A program made the translations under genes and the position numbers. Of a stretch of 64,000 nucleotides of DNA, positions 55,965 to 64,000 are shown piece by piece. The stretch covers positions 62,001 through 126,000 of the forward strand of contig NZ_RCUA01000070.1 in NCBI RefSeq assembly GCF_003731635.1. Direction: 5' to 3'. The first letter of the stretch is position 1, and every line of letters begins with the position of its first letter. Under the pieces are notes generated by a model. The model was not told the DNA's origin. It searched no databases and worked only from the letters and a program-made list of their open reading frames with translations. The stretch comes from Marisediminitalea oceani (GTDB taxonomy: Bacteria; Pseudomonadota; Gammaproteobacteria; Enterobacterales; Alteromonadaceae).

Positions 55965-57371
55965 CTAGCGGATATTCAGGATAGTCTGATTCAGCTGGTT
56001 GTTGACTTCCAGTGCCCGGGAGTTGGCCTGGAAGTTCCGCTGTGCAATGATCATGTCAATAAGCTCAGTAGTCAGATTCACATTAGCCTGTTCAAGGGCG
56101 GAGGAGTTGATTTCACCGAAGGTTCCTGTGGTTGCTTCGCCCGCCAGGGCTTCGCCAGATTCGATGGACTCTTTCCAGGCAGTGTTACTTTGCTGGGTCA
56201 GGCCCTGCTCATTGGCAAACCGCACTAACGCAACGCGTACTACCGGCTCTGAGGTACCGTTAGAAAACGTCGCCCGAACCAGACCATCTTCACCGATATC
56301 CACACCGGTTAAACGGCCTACCGGCAGACCATCCTGCTCCAGTGAGGTGACTTCAAAGGCGGAAGCATACTGAGTTGGTTCATTGATAGTTTGTCCACCT
56401 AAAGGGTCCAGGTTGAAATCGATGGAAATAGTTTGCGTCTGATCGGCTCCCCCGGTCAATGCGATTGCTGAGTTAGCGGTACCATCGTCACCCAGCGCCA
56501 CGGTAGTAATGCCACCGGCCGGGACTTGAGAGGTAAAGTCACCACTTTGGTTAAAATTGAGTCGCGCGGGTAGCCAATCTTCGGTGGGGTTAGTATTTTG
56601 CGGATCGGGTCGTTGCGGCAGCGGTACACTGGTGTCTCCACCAGCAATATCTACCGGGGTATCATCCACAGTGGCAAACATTAACCAGCTGTTGAGCTGA
56701 TCCGGCCCAGTTGGTGCCGCTTGGTCGGTGCCATCCTTCACAAAGTAATAAGTCATAATATGACTTTCACCCAGTGAATCATAAACGGTTACCGAGGTTG
56801 CCGCGTTATAGGTGAGCGTATCATCAGGGTTAAATGCTGTTGGATCGAGATAATCGTCGTTCGCCGGCAGGTTCATCCGCATGGTAACTTCCTGCGTTGC
56901 CTGCGGCGAGCCTGAGGAGTCCGGGATACGCACCGGTTCCGTAGTACTTAACGCCACTGACGAACTGGTGCCATCCGGGTTAACCGGAAAGCCCAGCAGG
57001 TTGTCGCCGCTGCTGTTAACCACAAAGTTGTTTTCGTCCAGCTTAAACTGACCGGCACGGGTAAAGGAAAAATCCCGCGAGGTGATATCGGGTACAGTGG
57101 CAAAAAAACCATTACCAGTAATGGCTAAATCCAGTGCCGTATTGGTAAACTGCAGGCTACCCTGACTGAACTGTTGGGCCACTTCCTGAGTCAGGACACC
57201 ATCACCTACTTTGGTTTTACCGCTGGCTAACAGTGAGGCGGCGTATACATCACCAAACTCGGCCCGCGATTCTTTAAAACCTACCGTGTTGACATTGGCA
57301 ATGTTATTTGCGGTAGTGTCTAGATCTTTTTGTGCGGCAGAGACGCCACTTAATGCAATGTTAAAAGACAT
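55965..57371 (-). CDS. flgE: FlgE, flagellar hook protein
   Basis: 468 residues. N-terminus MSFNIALSGVSAAQKDLDTT and NNIANVNTVGFKESRAEFGD; C-terminus SALEQANVNLTTELIDMIIA and NFQANSRALEVNNQLNQTIL. A typical hook protein with a variable Asp/Gly/Pro-rich middle. It ends 18 bases before a terminator. Confidence 0.96.
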   Translation of the reverse strand: MSFNIALSGVSAAQKDLDTTANNIANVNTVGFKESRAEFGDVYAASLLASGKTKVGDGVLTQEVAQQFSQGSLQFTNTALDLAITGNGFFATVPDITSRDFSFTRAGQFKLDENNFVVNSSGDNLLGFPVNPDGTSSSVALSTTEPVRIPDSSGSPQATQEVTMRMNLPANDDYLDPTAFNPDDTLTYNAATSVTVYDSLGESHIMTYYFVKDGTDQAAPTGPDQLNSWLMFATVDDTPVDIAGGDTSVPLPQRPDPQNTNPTEDWLPARLNFNQSGDFTSQVPAGGITTVALGDDGTANSAIALTGGADQTQTISIDFNLDPLGGQTINEPTQYASAFEVTSLEQDGLPVGRLTGVDIGEDGLVRATFSNGTSEPVVRVALVRFANEQGLTQQSNTAWKESIESGEALAGEATTGTFGEINSSALEQANVNLTTELIDMIIAQRNFQANSRALEVNNQLNQTILNIR

Positions 57372-57385
57372 GTGCTTTTCTCCTA

Positions 57386-58075
57386 CTAACTGCCGATCTG
57401 GATAACGTCGTCAAGATTGATACTGACATCACCCTCTAAATTCAAAATAATACCCTGGTTGCTGCCAGCCAGGCTTACACTGCTAACGTGGCGATGAATA
57501 GCGGTAGAAATTGCTACCCCTTCACCATTCACCTGGCCATTTGCACTCACCAGGTATTCGCCGGGCGGCATTAAATTGCCGCTGCGGTCGGTACCATCCC
57601 AGTTGAACTCAATATTGCCGGCCCCCTTGGTGCCTGCATCGATAGTTCTGACTACTTCACCATTGGCATTGGTGATGGTAATTTCCATGTTCTGTACGGT
57701 TTGCTCGTTTACCACAAAACCACTGAGGCCGGCGCCTTCACTGCCCATGTAGCCTACGTTGGCTTCTACCAGCACATCCTGGCCGATCAGACTGGAGGCC
57801 TGTAACGCCTGGTTCGACGTCATGGAGGTAGCGAAGCTTTCAAACTTCTCATTAAGTTTGCTGATGCCGTCGGCGGTGGTGAACTGGGTCATCTGCGAAA
57901 CCATCTGATCGTTATCCACCGGTTTAGTAGGATCCTGGTTAGACAGCTGCTCTGTTAACAGGGCGAAAAAGTCTTCCTGAGACAGGTTCTGCTCCGAGCC
58001 ATCGGACACTTTGACCTTTTCTTCCTGCCAGTAGAGGTCAGTATTGAGACCCTGCGTGTTGGTAATTGTACTCAC
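57386..58075 (-). CDS. flgD: FlgD, hook assembly scaffold
   Basis: 229 residues. The conserved N-terminus LSQEDFFALLTEQLSNQDPT and KPVDNDQMVSQMTQFTTADG is followed by the FlgD Ig-like domain (TDRSGNLMPPGEYLVSANGQ). It caps the growing hook. It ends 14 bases before flgE. Confidence 0.95.
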   Translation of the reverse strand: MSTITNTQGLNTDLYWQEEKVKVSDGSEQNLSQEDFFALLTEQLSNQDPTKPVDNDQMVSQMTQFTTADGISKLNEKFESFATSMTSNQALQASSLIGQDVLVEANVGYMGSEGAGLSGFVVNEQTVQNMEITITNANGEVVRTIDAGTKGAGNIEFNWDGTDRSGNLMPPGEYLVSANGQVNGEGVAISTAIHRHVSSVSLAGSNQGIILNLEGDVSINLDDVIQIGS

Positions 58076-58100
58076 GTTAGTATCCTCTTAATGACCGCTA

Positions 58101-58523
58101 CTACTGACCACGGCCAAGGGTTAACACCCGACGGAAAATGCGCTTAGTGGTATCTGCCAGTTGGACGTTGGTTTCATAAGCCTTAGAGGCAGACATCATG
58201 TCGGCCATTTCTTCCACAATATTCACATTAGGCTTATAGATGTAACCATTTTCGTCAGCCAGGGGATTGTGTGGTGCATACTCGGTTTGTAACGGACGGT
58301 CGCTCTCGACAACGCCCAGTACCTTAACTTCAGAACCCTTGCTGTAGTCATTAGTTGCGCGGTTCAGCTCGGCAGCAAAAACAGCATGACGGGCACGATA
58401 GGTATCCTGCTCACTACTACTTACCGAATTGGCATTGGCAATGTTACTTGCCGTGGTGTTCAGGCGTACGCTTTCAGCATGCATACCTGACGCAGAAATT
58501 GACATAACATCAAACAGACTCAT
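58101..58523 (-). CDS. flgC: FlgC, proximal rod protein
   Basis: 140 residues. FDVMSISASGMHAESVRLNT and ASNIANANSVSSSEQDTYRA; C-terminal YKPNVNIVEEMADMMSASKA. It overlaps flgB by 4 bases (ATGA). Confidence 0.96.
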   Translation of the reverse strand: MSLFDVMSISASGMHAESVRLNTTASNIANANSVSSSEQDTYRARHAVFAAELNRATNDYSKGSEVKVLGVVESDRPLQTEYAPHNPLADENGYIYKPNVNIVEEMADMMSASKAYETNVQLADTTKRIFRRVLTLGRGQ

Positions 58524-58924
58524 TGACCTTGTCCTCCACTAATCGCTTTTTTCATGCCTTTAACTTTACCGTTGAGAAACTCAATGGTGGCCTGATAGCG
58601 CATACCTGTATCTAAGAATTCATTACGTTCACGCTGGACTTCGACGGTATTACCGTCGCCGGTGTCCGGCTGCGAGGGGATTCGAAAGCCAATTTCTGTT
58701 GACGACACCATGCCACCACTCATATGTTTTTCGTGTGTGCGGGTCATCGACTGGCCGCCGGATTGCTGTGCCTGAGCCATCGCTTTCTGAAAGTCAATGC
58801 CACGAGATTTGTAACCCGGCGTGTTGGCATTTGCCAGATTACCGGCAATGACTTCCATCTTATCGTTGCGGATCTTCAACGCGTTCTGATGAAAACCAAC
58901 GAGCTTGTCTAAATTAATGGCCAT
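58520..58924 (-). CDS. flgB: FlgB, proximal rod protein
   Basis: 134 residues. NLDKLVGFHQNALKIRNDKM, VIAGNLANANTPGYKSRGID and RERNEFLDTGMRYQATIEFL. First gene of the flgBCDE operon, with a consensus sigma54 promoter 29-45 bases upstream and an AGGAGAA ribosome site. Confidence 0.96.
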   Translation of the reverse strand: MAINLDKLVGFHQNALKIRNDKMEVIAGNLANANTPGYKSRGIDFQKAMAQAQQSGGQSMTRTHEKHMSGGMVSSTEIGFRIPSQPDTGDGNTVEVQRERNEFLDTGMRYQATIEFLNGKVKGMKKAISGGQGQ

Positions 58925-58952
58925 AGCGCTTCTCCTCTATCGCAGAGATAAA

Positions 58953-58969
58953 AGCAAACTAAGTGCCAA
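58953..58969 (-). promoter_or_regulatory. sigma54 promoter of flgB
   Basis: Minus strand TTGGCACTTAGTTTGCT: TGGCAC-N5-TTGCT with GG-N10-GC spacing, in the cheR-flgB gap. Expected to need an FlrC/FleR-type activator. Confidence 0.88.
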
Positions 58970-59023
58970 TAAAACCAGCAGGTGGGAAATAAAGCGAAAT
59001 AAAGGACTAACTACTTATTTTAA

Positions 59024-59857
59024 TTAGTCTTTTTTGGTGTAGTACAGGCCAGGGTTACATTTGACCATGCGGTAACAATCGGCCGCTGCGGCCACAGATT
59101 CCGATGCACCGAGAAACAGGATGCCGCCTGGGTTTAACTGAGCGGCAATTTGTTGCAGTATTTTTTGTTTTAGCTCCGTAGAGAAGTAAATCAGCACATT
59201 GCGGCAAAAGACAATATCGAACTTGCCCAGCGAAGAATAGCTGTGAAGTAAATTAAGGCTGCGAAAGCTGACCATACGGCGTACTTCCGGCTTCACCTGC
59301 AACATGCCGCTGGCATGCTGCTGGAAGTACCTTTGCCGGCGCTCAGGCGATAAACCACGCGCCAGTGAGAGCTCATCGTAAGCGCCCTCTTCACACTTTC
59401 TCAGCATATTACTGGATAAGTCAGTGGCCAGAATTTCCGCAGACAACGAACCGGCACCAGGATTATTACGCTGATATTCCAGTAGCGACATGGCAATAGA
59501 ATAAGGTTCCTGACCGGAAGAGCATGCCGCACTCCAGATCCGAATACGCCGTTGCCGGGTGGCAAGGGTGGGCAGTATTTGCCGGATCAACAGTTCAAAC
59601 GGGTAGCTGTCGCGAAACCAAAGGGTTTCGTTAGTGGTCATGGCATCAATAACCTGCTGCAACAATCCGCGGTCGCGACCGGAGATGGATTGCCTTAACA
59701 GCTCGTCAATATTGGTTAATTGCCGCTCGTGCAACAGTCCGCCCAAACGGCTTCGCACTAAGTACTGCTTATTATCTCCAAGCACAATACCGCACTGCTG
59801 TTCCAGAAACTCCCGGAACTGGCGGTACGCGTCAGGCGACACATCCTTATTAATCAA
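59024..59857 (-). CDS. cheR: CheR, chemoreceptor glutamate methyltransferase
   Basis: 277 residues. The N-terminal helical domain is followed by the SAM-binding domain: TTNETLWFRDSYPFELL, RIRIWSAACSSGQEPYSIAM (motif I), ILATDLSSNMLRKCEEGAYD, KFDIVFCRNVLIYFSTELKQ and GGILFLGASES. It methylates MCP glutamates with SAM in the cytoplasm. It is 19 bases after cheV, the usual cheVR pair at the head of the flgB cluster. Confidence 0.95.
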   Translation of the reverse strand: MINKDVSPDAYRQFREFLEQQCGIVLGDNKQYLVRSRLGGLLHERQLTNIDELLRQSISGRDRGLLQQVIDAMTTNETLWFRDSYPFELLIRQILPTLATRQRRIRIWSAACSSGQEPYSIAMSLLEYQRNNPGAGSLSAEILATDLSSNMLRKCEEGAYDELSLARGLSPERRQRYFQQHASGMLQVKPEVRRMVSFRSLNLLHSYSSLGKFDIVFCRNVLIYFSTELKQKILQQIAAQLNPGGILFLGASESVAAAADCYRMVKCNPGLYYTKKD

Positions 59858-59876
59858 TCAGTTGATACTCCGTTGA

Positions 59877-60803
59877 TTACTCGTCAGGACCCAGCCATTT
59901 CTGAACGGCGCTAGCCAGTTCATCAGGATGAAATTTAGCAATAAAGTCGTCTGCGCCAACTTTTTTCACCATCGCCTGATTAAATACGCCGCTTAAAGAG
60001 GTATGCAGCACCACATGCAGTTTTTGCAGCTCCGGGGTATTTTTAATCTCGGCCGTGAGGGTGTAGCCATCCATTTCCGGCATTTCAATATCAGAAACCA
60101 GTACCCCTACCTTGTCGGTGACATCACCGGTTTCCGCCGCAATTTCTTTTAACCGCTTGAGTGCCTCAAGGCCATTTTTGGCCATTTCTATTTCAAGCCC
60201 CAGGGTAGTCAACGCCCGTTTCACCTGATTTCGTGCTACCGACGAATCATCAGCAATAAAGATGATTTTATCTTTATGGGCATCGGTATTTAAGGTAGAT
60301 GCGACTTCCTGACTAACCTCGGTGTTGAGCGGCGAAATCTCATTGAGGATTTTCTCAACGTCGAGAATTTCGACCAACTCGCCTTCAACTTCGGTCACCG
60401 CTGTGAGGTAACTGGCACGGCCGGTTCCCTGTGGCGGCGGCATAATGGCGTCCCAGTTGGTATTGATAATGCGCTCAACTGCGCCTACCAGAAACCCCTG
60501 AACTGAGCGGTTATATTCTGCAATCACAATAAACGCGGTTTTGAGATCTTCAATTTTACGACCGCCAGTTGCCATACTTAAATCGATAACCGAAATAGTC
60601 TGCCCGCGGATATGGGCAACGCCTCGTACCAATGGATTAAGCTTTGGCATGGATGTAAGGGGCGGGCACTGCAGCACTTCACGGACTTTAAAAACGTTAA
60701 TGCCAAATCGCTGCCGACCGTTTAAACGGAACAGCAACAACTCCAGCCGGTTCTGGCCGACCAGTTGCGTACGCTGATTAACCGAATCTAAAATTCCAGA
60801 CAT
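59877..60803 (-). CDS. cheV: CheV, CheW-receiver chemotaxis coupling protein
   Basis: 308 residues. Residues ~20-155 form a CheW domain (NRLELLLFRLNGRQRFGINV, RGQTISVIDLSMATGG); residues ~175-305 form a receiver domain (IFIADDSSVARNQVKRALTT, VLVSDIEMPEMDGYTL) with D238 as phosphoacceptor and acidic pair D185/D186. It links receptors to CheA and may buffer phosphate. Divergent from flgA with a 145-base gap. Confidence 0.95.
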   Translation of the reverse strand: MSGILDSVNQRTQLVGQNRLELLLFRLNGRQRFGINVFKVREVLQCPPLTSMPKLNPLVRGVAHIRGQTISVIDLSMATGGRKIEDLKTAFIVIAEYNRSVQGFLVGAVERIINTNWDAIMPPPQGTGRASYLTAVTEVEGELVEILDVEKILNEISPLNTEVSQEVASTLNTDAHKDKIIFIADDSSVARNQVKRALTTLGLEIEMAKNGLEALKRLKEIAAETGDVTDKVGVLVSDIEMPEMDGYTLTAEIKNTPELQKLHVVLHTSLSGVFNQAMVKKVGADDFIAKFHPDELASAVQKWLGPDE

Positions 60804-60826
60804 ACTTCACCTCGATATTTCAATGT

Positions 60827-60842
60827 GGGCATAGAGTTTGCG
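60827..60842 (+). promoter_or_regulatory. candidate sigma54 promoter of flgA
   Basis: Plus strand GGGCATAGAGTTTGCG: GG-N10-GC spacing is exact and TTGC is intact; the -24 element has two mismatches to TGGCAC. It lies about 107 bases before the flgA start. Confidence 0.5.
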
Positions 60843-60948
60843 TGTTTCCTGTTTAACAGAGGTGGCGTCAATATACTGTCGCGGCTGTTCTGATTAGCAA
60901 AACTCGCTGATTTATCTTTAATAATAGTCAAAATGAAAACATCTGAAC

Positions 60949-61683
60949 ATGAAAATATTGAAAACATTACTTTTGCCTGCGCGCCTGGCTTTCATATTGA
61001 CTACAGGTATCACCTTAGCTCACTTTGGCGCAATTGCCCAACAAAACACCGGTACGCCGCACGAGCGTCTGACGAATGCCGTTAAAGCGTTTTTGGAAAA
61101 CCGTCTGGCACCAACCCGGGAAACCGATTTAGCGGATAATTTAAGCGTGGATGTGACCCCCATAGATAGTCGCATTAACATACCGGAATGCACCGTGCCT
61201 TTTAGTTTTGATGTGGATCCTGCCACGCTCCAGCAATCCTATCTCAACGTCCGGGTGAGTTGTGACAGCAACAGTTGGTATTTATTTTCCAGTGCCAAAG
61301 TGACCCGCACCCGCACTATCGTTGTCACGGCCAGTATGATAAGCCCTGACACCGTGCTATCGGCCAGCCACTTGTCGCTGGCCGAAGTCGACATTAAACA
61401 ACTGCGACACACCCCTTTCACCTCGCTTGAGGAGGTGGTCGGCGCCCGGCTGAAATACCGGGTAAGAGAAGGCCAGCCGGTGCAAACGAATATGCTATGC
61501 TTTATCTGTAAAGGTGATAGAATCACCATTAGCGCTAACGCGGGTGCAATGAAGGTAAAAACCTCCGGCATCGCCCGACAGGATGGCGTGATTGGCGATA
61601 CCATTGAAGTAGTGAACAGCAGTTCTAATAAGTCTGTCATCGCTGAAGTTGCCAGCACCCAGGAAGTCGTGGTGAATCTGTGA
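60949..61683 (+). CDS. flgA: FlgA, P-ring assembly chaperone
   Basis: 244 residues. The signal peptide is MKILKTLLLPARLAFILTTG onward. The SAF/FlgA domain in the C-terminal half reads MISPDTVLSASHLSLAEVDI, GARLKYRVREGQPVQTNML and IARQDGVIGDTIEVVNSSSN. It helps FlgI form the P ring in the periplasm. It is followed by flgM after 113 bases, with a separate sigma28 promoter between them. Confidence 0.94.
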   Translation: MKILKTLLLPARLAFILTTGITLAHFGAIAQQNTGTPHERLTNAVKAFLENRLAPTRETDLADNLSVDVTPIDSRINIPECTVPFSFDVDPATLQQSYLNVRVSCDSNSWYLFSSAKVTRTRTIVVTASMISPDTVLSASHLSLAEVDIKQLRHTPFTSLEEVVGARLKYRVREGQPVQTNMLCFICKGDRITISANAGAMKVKTSGIARQDGVIGDTIEVVNSSSNKSVIAEVASTQEVVVNL

Positions 61684-61734
61684 TAAGATGACTACAAATA
61701 CCGCGGTTTTTATGCGAAAAAACGCAATTGAGCC

Positions 61735-61761
61735 TAAAGAAATTCTACCTGCAGCCGATAT
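61735..61761 (+). promoter_or_regulatory. sigma28 (FliA) promoter of flgMN
   Basis: TAAAGAAA, 11 bases, GCCGATAT; 12 of 16 matches with exact TAAA-N15-GCCGATAT spacing. It lies 36 bases before the flgM ATG. FliA thus drives its own anti-sigma factor. Confidence 0.85.
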
Positions 61762-61796
61762 ATTAATTGAGGTTTAAAAGGTAGTGGAAATTAATT

Positions 61797-62138
61797 ATGG
61801 CAATTAACAACGTAAACAATGGCTTACCCAAAGCGCCTGTTGACAATAATAAAGTCAACGGTCAGCAACAGCCACAACAAAATAAAACGGCTGCGCAGCA
61901 AGCTGCCGCATCAACAGCTCAGGCTACCAATGTGCCGCGTCAGGATTCTGTGTCATTGACGCAGTCTGCTCAGCAGTTAAATCAGGTACAGAAGAAAAGT
62001 GCCGAAGCGCCGGTTAACCAGGAAAAGGTCGATAAACTGAAGAAAGCCATTCAAAGTGGTGAGTACAAAGTAGATCCACAGTCACTGGCGAAGAAGATTG
62101 CACGCCTGGAATCGGAGATTTTTGGATTTAAGTCCTAA
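61797..62138 (+). CDS. flgM: FlgM, anti-sigma28 factor
   Basis: 113 residues. The N-terminal half is low-complexity and disordered (Gln/Ala/Asn rich); the C-terminal half has the FlgM domain RQDSVSLTQSAQQLNQVQKK and VDKLKKAIQSGEYKVDPQSL. It binds FliA until hook completion and is then exported. It has its own sigma28 promoter. Confidence 0.93.
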   Translation: MAINNVNNGLPKAPVDNNKVNGQQQPQQNKTAAQQAAASTAQATNVPRQDSVSLTQSAQQLNQVQKKSAEAPVNQEKVDKLKKAIQSGEYKVDPQSLAKKIARLESEIFGFKS

Positions 62139-62149
62139 AGCAATAAATC

Positions 62150-62581
62150 ATGACGGCAACACTGAATGAGCAATTAACGCAACAAACCGAAAACCTGGCA
62201 TCTTTGAAAGCGATGCTGGATAAAGAGTTGCACCTGATTAGCTCAAGAGATGCCGAAGCGTTAATGACGCTGCTCAAAGATAAAGAACAACTGCTCGGTG
62301 CTATCCAAAACCTCGACGATGCCATTAACCCGCAGTTGCAGGCGCTTCAGCAAGAAGCGCCCCTCCCCGAAGACATACAGGCCCATATTGACCAAGCCAA
62401 AACCCTGCTCAGCGAATGCCAGTATTGTACCGAAGTAAACCAGCTTGCCGTTGAGCAAGGTCAGTTACGCCTGGTTCATTTGCGTAATCTGATGATGGAT
62501 GTTCGGGCCAAAGAGTCCCTGACCTACGATAAAGCCGGTAAAAAGAAAGGCGGTTTTTCCGGTAAAGGCGTCAGCGCTTAA
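62150..62581 (+). CDS. flgN: FlgN, export chaperone for FlgK and FlgL
   Basis: 143 residues, helical and acidic: LTQQTENLASLKAMLDKELH, LISSRDAEALMTLLKDKEQL and the C-terminus AKESLTYDKAGKKKGGFSGK, which is basic. Located 11 bases after flgM as in Vibrio. It ends 12 bases before the convergent AHSA1-like gene. Confidence 0.9.
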   Translation: MTATLNEQLTQQTENLASLKAMLDKELHLISSRDAEALMTLLKDKEQLLGAIQNLDDAINPQLQALQQEAPLPEDIQAHIDQAKTLLSECQYCTEVNQLAVEQGQLRLVHLRNLMMDVRAKESLTYDKAGKKKGGFSGKGVSA

Positions 62582-62593
62582 TTACACACTGCG

Positions 62594-63043
62594 CTACTGA
62601 CCTTCCTCAAGTAGCTTAACCAAATTATCCAATCCCAGTTGCCAGGCATTTTCCTGCCACTGATATGCTGCCAGCCAGTTTTCAGAACTCCGCCAGCCGC
62701 TATGAACCAGGTGGATCTGGGAACCGCTAGTGTGCTCAGCAAAACTGACTACCACATGCGTCAGCGGATCAGCCTGATTAGCAAATGCCTTGAATTGCAC
62801 CGGACTTTTCCATTCAAAAGCGAGTAGCTGGTTTTCACAAAGCGCGGTAATTTTGCAACCGATGGTTGAGTTGTTCTCCCGCTCATCCGGTTGCCAGAAT
62901 AATTCGTAAGCCCCGCCGGTTTCTGCACTGACATTGGCATCAGCCGTTAACCAACGGGTAAGCAGTGCATTTTGCGTGAAGCAGGCAAAAGCCTGAGTGA
63001 CAGAGCACGGTAATACCCGTGACTGGTGTATAACGTTATCCAT
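62594..63043 (-). CDS. AHSA1/SRPBCC-domain protein
   Basis: 149 residues. START/SRPBCC ligand-binding fold of the Aha1-domain type: VIHQSRVLPCSVTQAFACFT, LLTRWLTADANVSAETGGAY, QLLAFEWKSP and SQIHLVHSGWRSSENWLAAY ending in WQLGLDNLVKLLEEG. Ligand unknown. It is not a known flagellar gene, yet sits convergently between flgN and flgP. Ribosome site GGGAGAAA upstream. Confidence 0.8.
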   Translation of the reverse strand: MDNVIHQSRVLPCSVTQAFACFTQNALLTRWLTADANVSAETGGAYELFWQPDERENNSTIGCKITALCENQLLAFEWKSPVQFKAFANQADPLTHVVVSFAEHTSGSQIHLVHSGWRSSENWLAAYQWQENAWQLGLDNLVKLLEEGQ

Positions 63044-63136
63044 GTTGTTTCTCCCTGAGTGTGCTGGCGTCGGGTGACGTTATCCCGGCACTATTACGAG
63101 GTCATCAACAACGTGGCCTTCGGGGGCAAACCTTGG

Positions 63137-63613
63137 TTAGTAATACTTCACCGTTTTTAACCGCTGTGGCCGTGCTGTCGACACATAAATGTTATACACC
63201 TGCTGCATGTCGAGTTCCAGTTCGGTGGCGTAGGTATCCTCTCCTACCGGATAAGCTTTAACTACCTTGGCGCCGCGAATAACCCCTTCAACCGATGCCT
63301 GCAACTGCGCGTTGTTAATCACCATGTTGGCCAATGACTGCTGGCCATTGATTCGTTGCCCGTAAACCTGTTCAGCCAGCTCGCGGTAGGCATCGAGCTT
63401 TGACGCTTTCATGGCCATAATATTTTTCTCTGAATCGGAGCCGCCATGCTGCGAGGCGATTGGAGCATAGCCCACCGCGGTTAGCACCGGGTATTCGTCA
63501 GGCTCAACGGTTTCCCATTCGACATGTTTATCAAACATGGACGTGCAGCCACTTATAAATAAGAGGCAGCCAAGCACAACAAGTGCTTTGTGGATGTGTG
63601 TTAAAACCGTCAT
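63137..63613 (-). CDS. flgP: FlgP, LPP20-family flagellar lipoprotein
   Basis: 158 residues from the ATG at 63613, preceded by GGTGG 5 bases upstream; the frame extends to 63718 but that extension lacks a signal. The lipoprotein signal MTVLTHIHKALVVLGCLLFI ends in lipobox FISGC. The LPP20 domain reads ALTVG-like AVGYAPIASQHGGSDSEKNI, MAMKASKLDAYRELAEQVYG and IRGAKVVKAYPVGEDTYATE. In Vibrio, FlgP with FlgO and FlgT builds outer-membrane rings around the sheathed polar flagellum. Confidence 0.88.
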   Translation of the reverse strand: MTVLTHIHKALVVLGCLLFISGCTSMFDKHVEWETVEPDEYPVLTAVGYAPIASQHGGSDSEKNIMAMKASKLDAYRELAEQVYGQRINGQQSLANMVINNAQLQASVEGVIRGAKVVKAYPVGEDTYATELELDMQQVYNIYVSTARPQRLKTVKYY

Positions 63614-63919
63614 AAAACCACCGTATTTTTGTGTAGTCTGATTAGTGCTGTTATCCGCTGCTTGCAACCGGGCGTTGGCAAAATGGACAATCACTTTGTA
63701 CTTGTCAGAAGTTAGCAATATTTATGCCCAATGACGGGATGAATTTTGGGAACGATATATGCAGAGCCTCCTGCAACAATGGCTAAGCGAGTCATAGGTT
63801 TGACACCTTGCATACCGCTCCCGGCCTCTCCGTGCTTCTTGTTTAAAGAGCGCAGCAAGACCAATGCCAGCGAACAACCAGCGCATTGCAACAGCAGATA
63901 AGTGGTGAGAGTAAGAGTA

Positions 63920-64000
63920 ATGAAGACAATGTACACACTGATTGCCCGGTTAACCGTTTTTTTGTCGGCCACAACCTGCCTGCTATTAGCCTTCACAGGG
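63920..64000 (+). CDS. start of a secreted-protein gene, cut by window edge (possibly flgT or flgO)
   Basis: 27 codons from an ATG at 63920 reading a signal peptide (MKTMYTLIARLTVFLSATTC then LLLAFTG), preceded by a purine-rich GTGAGAGTAAGAG. The frame is open to the edge. It is divergent from flgP with a gap of about 300 bases. In Vibrio the neighbours of flgP are flgO and flgT, so this is probably one of them, more likely flgT because of the non-lipoprotein-looking signal, but only the signal is visible. Confidence 0.45.
   Translation, partial: MKTMYTLIARLTVFLSATTCLLLAFTG

Noticed and set aside
63613..63718. Longer FlgP start at 63718
   Set aside because: The extra 35 residues precede a clear lipoprotein signal, and the ATG at 63613 has the better ribosome site.
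63712..63996. A 94-codon minus-strand frame at the right edge with hydrophobic stretch
   Set aside because: It overlaps the better-supported plus-strand signal peptide at 63920, has no recognisable domain and runs into the flgP leader.

Overview
The window looks like the chromosome of a marine gammaproteobacterium of the Alteromonadales (Alteromonas/Aestuariibacter-like). This rests on a Vibrio/Alteromonas-type polar flagellar gene order (flgMN, flgA, cheV-cheR, flgB-L, flagellins, flaG-fliD-fliS), sigma54 promoters (TGGCAC-N5-TTGC) before flgB and flgF, sigma28 promoters before flgM and flagellins, and protein sequence style. No rRNA, tRNA, CRISPR array, insertion sequence or phage gene was seen. 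Nearly everything lies on the minus strand.

Layout, right to left in the direction of most transcription. 64.0-61.0 kb: start of a plus-strand gene with a signal peptide, flgP, an AHSA1-type gene, and flgA-flgM-flgN on the plus strand. 60.8-48.2 kb: cheV, cheR, then flgBCDE and flgFGHIJKL, split by a terminator plus a new sigma54 promoter between flgE and flgF. 48.2-39.2 kb: a plus-strand sialidase-like propeller gene, four short flagellins in an A-B-B-A order of two paralogue types, then flaG, fliD, fliS and a fliT-like gene. 38.8-33.3 kb: the complete pseudaminic acid pathway in the order pseB, pseC, pseF, pseI, pseG, pseH. 33.3-28.7 kb: a translationally coupled acyl cassette (acyl carrier protein, short-chain dehydrogenase, AMP-dependent ligase, LuxE-type synthetase, LuxC-type reductase) without luciferase genes. 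28.6-16.8 kb: an LTA-synthase-like sulfatase-fold enzyme, a LicD-like protein, a large HAD protein, a giant Maf/DUF115 flagellin glycosyltransferase candidate and two GT4 glycosyltransferases. 16.7-0 kb: membrane and nucleotide-sugar enzymes, asparagine-synthase-like amidotransferase, FemAB/GNAT-like and hexapeptide acyltransferases, four methyltransferases, a 2-oxoglutarate oxygenase-like protein, a glycosidase-like propeller, a deacetylase-like protein, and the N-terminal half of a UDP-HexNAc 6-dehydrogenase cut by the window edge.

Read together, this is a flagellar glycosylation island of about 39 kb fused to the flagellar structural locus. PseB-PseF would make CMP-pseudaminic acid. The Maf-like protein would put a nonulosonate on flagellin. 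The GT4 enzymes and tailoring enzymes would extend and decorate the glycan with acyl, methyl, amide and phospho groups. The most unusual parts are the Lux-type cassette fused to the pse operon, sigma28-like promoters at glycan operon gaps (best at 26689-26715), and one Rossmann module recurring in five otherwise different glycan proteins. Function statements for the glycan genes are inferences from motifs and context; no database search was possible.
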